From: Phreatobacter cathodiphilus
GTDB taxonomy: Bacteria > Pseudomonadota > Alphaproteobacteria > Rhizobiales > Phreatobacteraceae
Assembly: GCF_003008515.1 (NCBI RefSeq)
Contig: NZ_CP027668.1
Coordinates: 310,001-374,000, forward strand
Length of the DNA stretch: 64,000 nt
Direction of reading: 5' to 3'
Below the pieces are notes generated by a model. That model saw only the letters and a program-made list of their open reading frames with translations, did no database searches and was not told where the DNA came from. The position numbers were made by a program, and so were the translations under genes. Positions 55,970 through 63,350 of the stretch are shown here, one piece after another. The number at the start of each line of letters is the position of its first letter. Positions within the stretch are counted from its first letter, which is position 1.

Positions 55970-57583
55970 TTAACACACAAATTCAGAGGGATCGAAGTGG
56001 GGATCGGCGTATGCGGTGCCCGCGCTCTCGCAGGCGACGGCGCGTGAGACGGCCATCCAAGTCGCAACGGCACCGTCGATGCGGCCTGTCGATTTGCCTT
56101 TGTGCATCGTGCGGTTGCCGGCGCTGTCGGTGTGAATGGCGACGTTGGCAAAGCACCACCTGAGAGGCGGGTTGCCGCCGTGATGCAGCGCCTTCGCGAG
56201 GATGACGCGCTCAAGCTCGTTCAAAGCCGGGCTCTGGGTAATCCAGCCCTGTCGGACGATCGTCACGGGCAGGCCATCGTCGGACAGCGGCCCCATGACA
56301 GGCTGGGCATAGGCGAGGTCGAAGCCGATCTCTTGCACGTCGAAGCGGTCACAGAGGTCGCGAATGCAGGTCTCGACGGCGCGATAGTCGATGACGTTTC
56401 CGGGCGTTGCCGTGAGCAAGCCGTCTTCGGCCCATTGGACATAGGGCACGCCATCTCTCTCGGCGCGGTCGCGGAGGTTGTCGCCGGGCAGGAAGAAGCG
56501 CGGAATGAGATAGAAGTCGTCGCCATCGCGGACGCAGGCCACGACGGCGGTGAGATCGGTCGTGGTCGACATATCGACGCCAATCCAGCACGGCAGGCCG
56601 TTCAGCGCCTCGGCATCGAAGGGCTCGCCGCACTCGTCATAGACGCCCATGTCGAGGAAGGGGGAGGTCGACTGATCGGCCCAAACGTTCAGCTTGAGCT
56701 GCTTGAAGCTCTCCCGTTCGCTCGCGCTGCGCTCCGCAGCCCGCGCATGGCGACGGAAGCCTTCGATGCTGGGGTAACCATGGGCGAGGCCAGGATTGAC
56801 GCGACGCCAGAGGGCTTCGTCGTTCCAGTCCGCATCCTTCTCGGCTTCGAACAGAATTGGGAGAATAGAGGGATCATCGACATCGCCACGCGCGACCTTG
56901 CGGGCGTCCTCAACGATCTCCCACGCAACGCTGTCCTGCCCGCGTCCGGAGGTCGAGGCGATGACAAAGAGCGGGTTGTCGATTTTGTCGGCTCCCGTCG
57001 AAAGCGCTTCCCAGAGAAGGCGGCCACGCCAGACGTGCAGCTCGTCCGCGAGCACGAATGAGGGCGTGCGCCCATGCTGCGCTCCGGCATCGGACGAGAT
57101 GACCTGAAGCGTCACGGCGTCGCGCGAATAGACGATCTTCTTCGCCGAGTTGAAGGCGTCATAGACCCGGAAATGCGGATCGAGCCGCTTGTCGGCGCGG
57201 ATGATCCCAAGGGCCTCGCGAAAGCCGATGCCCGCCTGTTCGCGATCCGCTGCGGCGAAGATCGCCTCGCCCTGGGGGACGCGCTCCGGACCAAAGAGAT
57301 GCAGACAAGCGAGGGCCGCAGACAGCGAGGTTTTGCGATTGCCGCGAGGCAGCAACAGCACCACGCGCTTGACGATCCGCGAGCCGTCAGCATGACGCGG
57401 GCCATAGATGCGGCGAACGATCCGCTCTTGCCACGGGTCGAGCTGGAATCCCTTGCCGGGCAGCGTGGATTTCGGGTGCTTTCGACGTCGCAGGAAGGCG
57501 ACAGCCTTCTCGCCATGCCCGAAGGGATCGGGGATTTCGCTGCCGTCATAGATCCATTCGGGGAAGGTGCTCGCGGCCATCAC
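55970..57583 (-). CDS. phage terminase large subunit
   Basis: 537 residues, Terminase_1 (HK97-like) family. ATPase domain: FQLDPWQERIVRRIYGPRH, Walker A-like LLPRGNRKTS (about residues 77-86), Walker B SFVLADE (175-181). Nuclease domain: WIGVDMSTTTDLTAV (first Asp, about 330), IGFDLAYAQPV and GRIDGAVATWMA with the last Asp. It cuts and packages DNA together with the small subunit, whose gene overlaps the start by 4 bp. Position between head-tail adaptor and tape measure genes is unusual. Confidence 0.95.
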   Translation of the reverse strand: MMAASTFPEWIYDGSEIPDPFGHGEKAVAFLRRRKHPKSTLPGKGFQLDPWQERIVRRIYGPRHADGSRIVKRVVLLLPRGNRKTSLSAALACLHLFGPERVPQGEAIFAAADREQAGIGFREALGIIRADKRLDPHFRVYDAFNSAKKIVYSRDAVTLQVISSDAGAQHGRTPSFVLADELHVWRGRLLWEALSTGADKIDNPLFVIASTSGRGQDSVAWEIVEDARKVARGDVDDPSILPILFEAEKDADWNDEALWRRVNPGLAHGYPSIEGFRRHARAAERSASERESFKQLKLNVWADQSTSPFLDMGVYDECGEPFDAEALNGLPCWIGVDMSTTTDLTAVVACVRDGDDFYLIPRFFLPGDNLRDRAERDGVPYVQWAEDGLLTATPGNVIDYRAVETCIRDLCDRFDVQEIGFDLAYAQPVMGPLSDDGLPVTIVRQGWITQSPALNELERVILAKALHHGGNPPLRWCFANVAIHTDSAGNRTMHKGKSTGRIDGAVATWMAVSRAVACESAGTAYADPHFDPSEFVC

Positions 57584-57954
57584 AGTTCCAGCGAGTCTTC
57601 GTCGTGCTCGGGCACAACCATTTTCGGACGAGAGCGGCTAACCGGCGTAAGGCCAAGTTCTGCGGCGAGCTGCCGGGCCGTCTGAATGGCTCCGTTCTGA
57701 AGGCGAAACAACCTCGGGTCGATGACCTGGGCACCTTGGATCAGGCGCTCAAGCTCGCGGACGCGGCCAACGGCGACGCAGTAGCTTTCAACCGATCCGA
57801 GATCGGAGGTCGTCACCGTCTGACGGCGGACGAGATCGGGCAGGATGCGACGCCATTCCGCCTTGGCATCCTTCGCCATCCATCCCGGAGGCGACGGCGC
57901 GACATTCAGCGCACCGGCATCGGCCGCGATCTGATCGGGCTTGCGACCGCGCAT
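57580..57954 (-). CDS. phage terminase small subunit, P27 family
   Basis: 124 residues. MRGRKPDQIAADAGALNVAP is the P27 opening, followed by PPGWMAKDAKAEWRRILPDL and VTTSDLGSVESYCVAVGRV, ending in ELGLTPVSRSR as in the family. It recognises phage DNA for packaging. Start overlaps the head-tail adaptor stop; stop overlaps the large-subunit start. Confidence 0.92.
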   Translation of the reverse strand: MRGRKPDQIAADAGALNVAPSPPGWMAKDAKAEWRRILPDLVRRQTVTTSDLGSVESYCVAVGRVRELERLIQGAQVIDPRLFRLQNGAIQTARQLAAELGLTPVSRSRPKMVVPEHDEDSLEL

Positions 57955-58271
57955 CACGCGGCATCCTTTGCCACGGCGCGGATTTCCAGCCCTCGACGGT
58001 CATGGGCTTTGATCTCCACAACCTCATAGGGTCGCCCGCGATAGAGCACGCGGCTCGCCAGCTCGACGTCGTCGCGCTCGCGGCAGCGGATGGTGATGTG
58101 ACGCTTGCCGATGATCGCTTCGGGCTTGCCGGTATCGTTCGCGGCTTCCTCGACAACGGCGGCGCGGAAGATGGCCGTCGTCGCCCATGACGCGACGATC
58201 CTACCGGACGCGTTGGGAGCCTCCGTGGCGTGCTGAAGGGTGACCACTGCGGATAGGGTGCCGGAACGCAT
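57954..58271 (-). CDS. phage head-tail adaptor (head closure) protein
   Basis: 105 residues. MRSGTLSAVVTLQHATEAPN, then GRIVASWATTAIFRAAV and RCRERDDVELASRVLYRGRP match the Phage_H_T_join/gp16-like head closure family. It links the connector to the tail. ATGA overlap with the DUF3168 gene upstream. Confidence 0.88.
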   Translation of the reverse strand: MRSGTLSAVVTLQHATEAPNASGRIVASWATTAIFRAAVVEEAANDTGKPEAIIGKRHITIRCRERDDVELASRVLYRGRPYEVVEIKAHDRRGLEIRAVAKDAA

Positions 58272-58684
58272 CACGCGGCCCCCTGAAGGATTGCGTCGAT
58301 CGACACGATGGCGTGCGCGTTCTCCGCGTCCTTGCCCCGGATGAAGCGGGCTTTCGAGACGGTGACGCCGCAAACGATATGGCCTTCGGCGGTCCAAGGG
58401 GCCTGCTTCAGCGAGGCACGAATGGCCCCGGTGATCTCCTTGGCAAGCTCAAACCCTTCCTCGCGAACCCAGACATGAACGTCGAGATAGGCTTCGTCAT
58501 GGAAGCTCTCATACTCGTTCGAATAGTTGACGCTGCCCTCGCCGATAACGACGCAGGGAAGCTGTTCGGTGCGCCAACGGCCATCGAAGATGCGCTCTGC
58601 CGGGACAAGAGCCGTCACGGCGGGATCAGCGATCAGCCGGGCACGAATAGCGCGCTGAATGGCAAGGCTCGGCTCGACGCTCAT
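58271..58684 (-). CDS. DUF3168 tail completion protein
   Basis: 137 residues. MSVEPSLAIQRAIRARLIAD, PAERIFDGRWRTEQLPCVVI and YLDVHVWVREEGFELAKEIT are typical of DUF3168, the tail terminator/completion protein of HK97-like phages. ATGA overlaps on both sides. Normally the major tail tube gene follows; here the head-tail adaptor follows. Confidence 0.88.
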   Translation of the reverse strand: MSVEPSLAIQRAIRARLIADPAVTALVPAERIFDGRWRTEQLPCVVIGEGSVNYSNEYESFHDEAYLDVHVWVREEGFELAKEITGAIRASLKQAPWTAEGHIVCGVTVSKARFIRGKDAENAHAIVSIDAILQGAA

Positions 58685-59091
58685 TTCGTCCAGCCCTCCC
58701 GCACGGCTTTGCCGATGGCCCGGTTGATGCGGCGCTGCGCACGCTGGCGATAGAGCCGGAAGGCAGACCAGAAGAACGACTGCGGCGGGGTGTGCTCGGT
58801 GCCGTATTCGACCAGATGCGGATAGCGCACATCGCTGTTGCCGGCGGTGATCGCCACCGCGTTCTCTGGCACCTTCTGCGATCCGCCTGGCTGACTGTAG
58901 GCGGGCGTCGTCGCGCCTCCCGGAGTGACCGTGATGCTGTCCTTCAGCGCTCCGGTGTCCTCCGGGGCGAGCTTGCGCATCGCCTCCGCCATCTCGTTCG
59001 CAGAGGTTTCGAGCGCAGGCTTCACAGCCTCGCGGACTGCCACCGGGATCGCAGCAAGACGACGGTTCAGGCGGGCGAGCTGATCCGACAT
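58681..59091 (-). CDS. HK97 gp10-like tail protein
   Basis: 136 residues from MSDQLARLNRRLAAIP. AMRKLAPEDTGALKDSITVT and VEYGTEHTPPQSFFWSAFRL are the HK97-gp10 hallmarks. Acts in neck/tail joining. The stop overlaps the DUF3168 start and its own start overlaps the gp6-like stop (TGATG). Confidence 0.9.
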   Translation of the reverse strand: MSDQLARLNRRLAAIPVAVREAVKPALETSANEMAEAMRKLAPEDTGALKDSITVTPGGATTPAYSQPGGSQKVPENAVAITAGNSDVRYPHLVEYGTEHTPPQSFFWSAFRLYRQRAQRRINRAIGKAVREGWTK

Positions 59092-59378
59092 CACACCACC
59101 CACTCGACATAGGGGCCGATCAGTTGCTCGACGCCGAAGGGCATCTCGCGAACCGACGCGTCGATGATCGTCGCCTCCCGGTTCTCATAGAGGTGCGCCG
59201 CGACCTGTCGCACTGCCTCAAGAAGCGGGGCCGGAACAGGGTCGAATTCAGCGAAGGGCTTGCCGATCTGGGCTTCGATGAAGGCCGTCGCTACCGCGAT
59301 CTTCTCGGAAATCAGCGCGTCGTCGTGGTCCTCGGTGATGCCGAGATGGTCCTTCATGCTGGCGAGGGAAACGGTCAT
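59091..59378 (-). CDS. head-tail connector protein (gp6-like)
   Basis: 95 residues: MTVSLASMKDHLGITEDHDD, LISEKIAVATAFIEAQIGKP and AVRQVAAHLYENREAT are the Phage_connect_1/gp6 pattern. It forms the ring below the portal. Start overlaps the YodC-like stop. Confidence 0.92.
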   Translation of the reverse strand: MTVSLASMKDHLGITEDHDDALISEKIAVATAFIEAQIGKPFAEFDPVPAPLLEAVRQVAAHLYENREATIIDASVREMPFGVEQLIGPYVEWVV

Positions 59379-59560
59379 GCCGGCCTCACCTTCACGATGC
59401 GCAGGCAGACTTCAGGGAACGTCGCATGCTGGATGCGGCCAAGCTGATCCACCCAAGCGACGTCTGCCGTTTTCTTGGCAACGTTGAAGCCCTCAACGGT
59501 CATGGGCGGGCCGCCACTGGCGAGCCGCACGACGTATCCAGTAGGGTCGCTAACGGTCAT
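59375..59560 (-). CDS. YodC-like (DUF2158) small protein
   Basis: 61 residues from MTVSDPTGYVVRLASGGPP, containing MTVEGFNVAKKTADVAWVDQ. The pattern VVRLxSGGPxMTV is the DUF2158/YodC signature. Function unknown; common in prophages and enterobacteria. ATGA overlaps with both neighbours place it in the structural operon. Confidence 0.8.
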   Translation of the reverse strand: MTVSDPTGYVVRLASGGPPMTVEGFNVAKKTADVAWVDQLGRIQHATFPEVCLRIVKVRPA

Positions 59561-60339
59561 GCTGAAAAACTCCAATTAGGTGCAATCTTGTGCGGATGGA
59601 CCCCCGCCGGTCCCTGTTCATTCGCCTGAAGTTTCGACCCACCCCGGGGCTCGCGCATCGGCCTCAAAAGGGCATCGCGAAGGCTCCATCCCTTCCGGAG
59701 CCGCATGCGAACCGCCGTGTGCGTGATGCCATGACGCTGACAGAGGGTAATGAGGTCGATGTTCTCGCCCTCAAACTCGACAGTTGCCCTGCGCTTCTTG
59801 TTCTCGCCCGTGAGCTTCGTGATGGGTCGAGAGATCGCATCCTCGATAGACCAACCCAGTCGCAGGCGATCACGGACAGTGTTCAGCTTGAGGCCGAGCT
59901 TTTTGCAAAGGGTGATGAGGTCTATGCGCGTGCCTTCGAACTCGACGACGATCCTTCGACCGAAGCGAGCGGCGTCAGGGTTAGGCTCCCGAGCCGACTT
60001 CGGTTCGGGCTGGCGAGTGGCCTTCACGGCTACGGGCGGCTGCTTGGGCGGGGACTGGCGAACGGTCTTCACGGCTACGGGCCGCAGCTTGGGCGCGGGG
60101 ATGGGGTCACCCTTGCTGATCGCGTCGAGGGCGAATGCGTGAACGCGATCAGGCTCAAGGTCCGCCAGTGCGCACACGTGCCGAAAGTCTGGGCCGTTCG
60201 ACGTGAGCCATGCGACAGCCCTGTGGCGCTCTGCCGGCTTGACGGTGGCAAGAGCAAGCGTGGCGTCGCTGATCGCCTGAGAGATGACGGCACGCCAGAG
60301 CGCACGATCAGCGCGGATGAGATCGGCACGGGGCATCAT
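59557..60339 (-). CDS. protein with two tandem HTH-like repeats, next to HNH gene
   Basis: 260 residues. N-terminal helical part (about 1-80; WLTSNGPDFRHVCALADLEP is a motif seen in other prophage proteins), a Pro/Lys/Gln linker with a short internal duplication (RPVAVKTVRQSPPK and PPVAVKATRQPEPK), then two repeats of about 42 residues at 132-173 and 187-228. Each reads VEFEG..IDLITLC, a helix pair and RLR.GWS..DA..RP. This small HTH motif accompanies phage HNH proteins and probably binds DNA. Coupled by ATGA overlaps to the HNH gene upstream and YodC downstream. Exact role unknown. Confidence 0.72.
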   Translation of the reverse strand: MMPRADLIRADRALWRAVISQAISDATLALATVKPAERHRAVAWLTSNGPDFRHVCALADLEPDRVHAFALDAISKGDPIPAPKLRPVAVKTVRQSPPKQPPVAVKATRQPEPKSAREPNPDAARFGRRIVVEFEGTRIDLITLCKKLGLKLNTVRDRLRLGWSIEDAISRPITKLTGENKKRRATVEFEGENIDLITLCQRHGITHTAVRMRLRKGWSLRDALLRPMREPRGGSKLQANEQGPAGVHPHKIAPNWSFSA

Positions 60340-60683
60340 GTGCGTCGCTCCTCTCGCTGCTTGGTGCGGGAGTGACAGGGCACGCAGAGAGGCTGCCAGT
60401 TGGAGCGACGCCAGAAGAGCTTGAGGTCGCCCTTGTGGGGCGTGATGTGGTCAACGATGCGGGAGGGCTCGCCGCACCGGACGCATAAGGGGTGAGCCGC
60501 GAGGTAGGCTTCGCGCTCACGCTGCCACTTGCCGTCATAGCCGCGCTCACGGGCAGAGGGACGTGTTGCGTCGTGGCGTGCCTTCCGTTCGCGGTCCTGC
60601 GTCTGCCGGCATGGGCAGCGGGAGCCATAGGCGATGAGGTTGCCACACGGGCAGCGAGTGGGGGCGCGCATGGGCATGGTCAC
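60336..60683 (-). CDS. HNH endonuclease
   Basis: 115 residues. N-terminal Cys cluster CPCGNLIAYGSRCPC (about 11-25), then CVRC (67-70), IVDHITPHKGD with the HNH His (79), NWQPLCVPCH with Asn 95 and CxxC (100-103) and the last His. Zinc-finger HNH proteins next to terminase genes assist packaging in HK97-like phages; this one is five genes away from the terminase, so a homing or accessory role is also possible. ATGA overlaps with both neighbours. Confidence 0.9.
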   Translation of the reverse strand: MTMPMRAPTRCPCGNLIAYGSRCPCRQTQDRERKARHDATRPSARERGYDGKWQREREAYLAAHPLCVRCGEPSRIVDHITPHKGDLKLFWRRSNWQPLCVPCHSRTKQREERRT

Positions 60684-61252
60684 GACGCCTTGTTCTGGCC
60701 GGATGCGACCATGGCCTTGAGGACGTGCAAGCCGTCTTCCTCGGGAACCGTCTCGGTCTTGTCCTTCTCGCTGCCGAAGATTGCCTTCAGCATTTCGAGA
60801 CGGCCTTCATAGGCCGCGCGAAGCTCTGGGATGGTGGCGTTCCAAGTCGCTTCCGGCGTCCAGCCGAGCCAACCCGTGCCGATCTTGAAGAGGTGTTCGT
60901 GATAGTCCTTCGCCTCCATCGGTGAGGACGAGCGAGGCTCGTCTTGCTGATCCGGATCGATGCCCGCGAGATCGCAGACGAAGGTGATGAGCACGGTGCG
61001 CAACGGATCGATGCCGGTGCGCAGAGGCATGGACTGAATGCCCTCAAGGAAAGCCGGGAGGTCTGAGGGATTGGACGACGCCTCGCGGATCACTGCCGCC
61101 ATCGCAGTCAGCGAGCCGTCGAGAAGCTGGTGCATCAGCGGGGCGAAGCCGCCAAACTGACGCTCAAGCCTGTAGGCAGCACGCAGCGTCGGACGCAGGA
61201 TGAATTCCTGGCCTTCGACGCGAACGATGAGGTTTGAATCCGCGAGGCGCAT
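60680..61252 (-). CDS. probable tail assembly chaperone-like protein
   Basis: 190 residues. N-terminal half RLADSNLIVRVEGQEFILRP, TLRAAYRLERQFGGFAPLMH is like gp10-type chaperones; the C-terminal half has GTGWLGWTPEATWNATIPEL, RAAYEGRLEML, the short GTA-type TAC motif (GWTPE...T..EL..A..G). It may be a fused form of the two chaperone parts that GTAs encode separately. Located just behind the capsid gene (4 bp), an unusual place. Confidence in the family is moderate. Confidence 0.65.
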   Translation of the reverse strand: MRLADSNLIVRVEGQEFILRPTLRAAYRLERQFGGFAPLMHQLLDGSLTAMAAVIREASSNPSDLPAFLEGIQSMPLRTGIDPLRTVLITFVCDLAGIDPDQQDEPRSSSPMEAKDYHEHLFKIGTGWLGWTPEATWNATIPELRAAYEGRLEMLKAIFGSEKDKTETVPEEDGLHVLKAMVASGQNKAS

Positions 61253-61256
61253 GGTC

Positions 61257-62402
61257 TTAGGCCGCGACCTTGAGCTTCACGAAGCGATCCGGGTGCGTGA
61301 GGTCGCCGCCGACGCGCTTGCGGGCGTGGAAACGAACCTGGCCCTTCGTCGCGAGCGAGTAGGGATCACGCAGCATGGACAGCGAGACGCGATCCACGAT
61401 GCGATAGCCCTGAAGGTCACCGAACAGGATCGGGAAGGCGTTCGCCGCGATGTCGTCCATATCGACGGCTTCCACGATGGGACGGCCGAGAAGGGTCGTC
61501 GGCGCACCGTTGGAAATCGGCTCCATGACGAGATAGCGCCCGTTGGCGTCCTTCCACGTCCGCACGGTGCCGAGCGTGTTCCGGTTCATCATCCAGACCG
61601 CGTTCTGGGCATGCGGATTGGCGAGCTTGTGGAACATGCCGATCAGCACGTCGGCGGGGTTGGAGGCCGGGAAAGCTGCGGCGTTGCCGGTCTTCACTTC
61701 GGTGATGCCGGTCGCGGCCATGATGCCGCGCGGCTTGCCGGTGCCGTTGCCCTTCACGAAGGCGAGGCTCTCGGTGATGCCGAAGCTCTCGGCAAGGTCC
61801 GACGCCAGCTCGGATTCGAGGTTGTAGGCGTTGTCTTCCAGAAGCTGCTGCGACACGTCCACGAAGGTCGCCAGCTCATAGGGGGCAATTTCGAGCTGTT
61901 CGAACGCCGGCTCGGAACCGGTGCGATCCGCCGTCTCGTCAACCCACGTCGCGGCAGTCGAGGCGGTGCGGCGCGGATACTTGATGGACGAGGCGCCGAC
62001 GGTGATGACGCGGGCATAGTTCCGGATGGGCGAGAACTCGCGAAGCAGCTTGATCAGCTCGTTCCCGAAAGCCTCCGGGGCGAGAAAGCCGCCTGCGGCA
62101 TCGGAGGCGACGCGAAGAGATTTCACCTCGTCCGGCTGCATCCGCTCGACGCCAGCGCGAACGAAGCGGTTGAACGCCTTCGTCTCGACGTCCGTCTCGT
62201 CCTGGCCCTTGGTATGGACAGCCGGGCGATTGAGCTTGGCTTCGACCTTGTCGAGCCGATCAGCGGTCTTCGTCTCGACGGCCTTGAGGCGGTCATCGAC
62301 GGTTTGGTTGAAGTTGGCGAGAGCCTTGGCGATAGCGTCGGGCGTGTCGCCGTCGTCCTTCAGCTCGATTGCGCCTTCGAAGGCGCGGACATGCGCAGTC
62401 AT
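61257..62402 (-). CDS. phage major capsid protein, HK97 gp5-like
   Basis: 381 residues. N-terminal 110 residues are a coiled scaffold/delta domain (VDDRLKAVETKTADRLDKVE), cleaved by the prohead protease near the start of the shell domain. Shell: VASDAAGGFLAPEAFGNELI, WVDETADRTGSEPAFEQLEI, FVKGNGTGKPRGIMAATGIT and NRNTLGTVRTWKDANGRYLV, ending in RVGGDLTHPDRFVKLKVAA. Typical HK97 fold. Follows the protease gene by 11 bp. Confidence 0.95.
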   Translation of the reverse strand: MTAHVRAFEGAIELKDDGDTPDAIAKALANFNQTVDDRLKAVETKTADRLDKVEAKLNRPAVHTKGQDETDVETKAFNRFVRAGVERMQPDEVKSLRVASDAAGGFLAPEAFGNELIKLLREFSPIRNYARVITVGASSIKYPRRTASTAATWVDETADRTGSEPAFEQLEIAPYELATFVDVSQQLLEDNAYNLESELASDLAESFGITESLAFVKGNGTGKPRGIMAATGITEVKTGNAAAFPASNPADVLIGMFHKLANPHAQNAVWMMNRNTLGTVRTWKDANGRYLVMEPISNGAPTTLLGRPIVEAVDMDDIAANAFPILFGDLQGYRIVDRVSLSMLRDPYSLATKGQVRFHARKRVGGDLTHPDRFVKLKVAA

Positions 62403-62413
62403 TGGGGATCCTT

Positions 62414-62905
62414 TCAGGATTTGCGAAGCGCCACGGCGGCGCGGTTGATGGCCTCGGCGATGGCTGCCGTGGCGTCTTTGGCGTGAGCGATCCGGGCCTT
62501 CGGATGGGCCGGATTGCGGACGACAGAGATTTCGAGAAGGTCGAGGGACGAGATGATCCGGTTGCGTCCGCTCTGGGTCGCAGCCTTGGTCCGGAAGCCG
62601 ATACTGAGGCCGGTGAGAAGGCCGCTCTGGATTGAGCTGCGCACGGCGCGGGCGCGCTGACTTTCACCGATGAACAGCGAGCCCTTCACCTGAAGACCGT
62701 CGTCTGTCTCGGTGATCTCATTCCAGAGGCCGACAGGCTGTTCGGGATCATGGGCGAGAAGCATGGGCAGCTCGCCGCTGAAGCCGAACGCGCCCTTGGT
62801 GATGATGTCGCCAACGCGATCCGCAGAGCCGAACGGCCAAGCGGTGCCGGTGATGGTGCCTTCGGCGTCGATGCCGAGCGCGGCCTTGATCTCAAGGTGT
62901 TCCAT
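62414..62905 (-). CDS. HK97 family prohead protease
   Basis: 163 residues. MEHLEIKAALGIDAEGTITG, GTAWPFGSADRVGDIITKGA, LLAHDPEQPVGLW with the catalytic His, GLLTGLSIGFRT with the catalytic Ser, and LLEISVVRNPAHPKARI. It matures capsid proteins. An ATG six codons upstream (MATGPD) overlaps the previous gene and is an alternative start. Confidence 0.93.
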   Translation of the reverse strand: MEHLEIKAALGIDAEGTITGTAWPFGSADRVGDIITKGAFGFSGELPMLLAHDPEQPVGLWNEITETDDGLQVKGSLFIGESQRARAVRSSIQSGLLTGLSIGFRTKAATQSGRNRIISSLDLLEISVVRNPAHPKARIAHAKDATAAIAEAINRAAVALRKS

Positions 62906-62906
62906 G

Positions 62907-63350
62907 TCAGGCCCCGTAGCCATTGCGGAGGCTACGGGCGTGGTCGTCGTCTGCCGGGGGATCGAAGACTTCGACCTGGGCTTCCGGCTGGGGTTCCGCG
63001 ACTTCCTGCGTCTCGTCCTTCGGCTCATCCGTCTCGACGGCAGGGGGGCCGCCCCAAAGCCGGTCGAGAATGTCCACCGCGAGGGGATAGGCGTGCATGA
63101 TGGGATGGTCCGCAGCGTAGGTGCGGACGAGACGATCAGCGTCGCCATGCGCCATGCCGCCACCGATGAGGGCAAGCCTGATCGTCGCGAGCATGTCGGC
63201 GTGACGGAAATCCATGGCGAACAAGCGCTGACAGAAACCGCCGATGCCCATGCCTGTCAGGCGCTCAAGCTCGATGATCAGCGGGGGCGTCAGGCGGAAC
63301 GCATATTCCGCGTCGCCAAAGAAGGCGCGGTGAGTGGTGGCGTCAGACAT
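62907..63350 (-). CDS. GTA gp10-like tail assembly chaperone (Phage_TAC_11-like)
   Basis: 147 residues. FFGDAEYAFRLTPPLIIELE, RLTGMGIGGFCQRLF and ATIRLALIGGGMAHGDADRL fit the GTA-gp10 family of tail proteins/chaperones. The C-terminal 40 residues are acidic and Pro-rich (VETDEPKDETQEVAEPQPEA). Normally encoded next to the tail tube and tape measure genes; here it lies between portal and protease, overlapping the portal stop by 8 bp. Confidence 0.85.
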   Translation of the reverse strand: MSDATTHRAFFGDAEYAFRLTPPLIIELERLTGMGIGGFCQRLFAMDFRHADMLATIRLALIGGGMAHGDADRLVRTYAADHPIMHAYPLAVDILDRLWGGPPAVETDEPKDETQEVAEPQPEAQVEVFDPPADDDHARSLRNGYGA

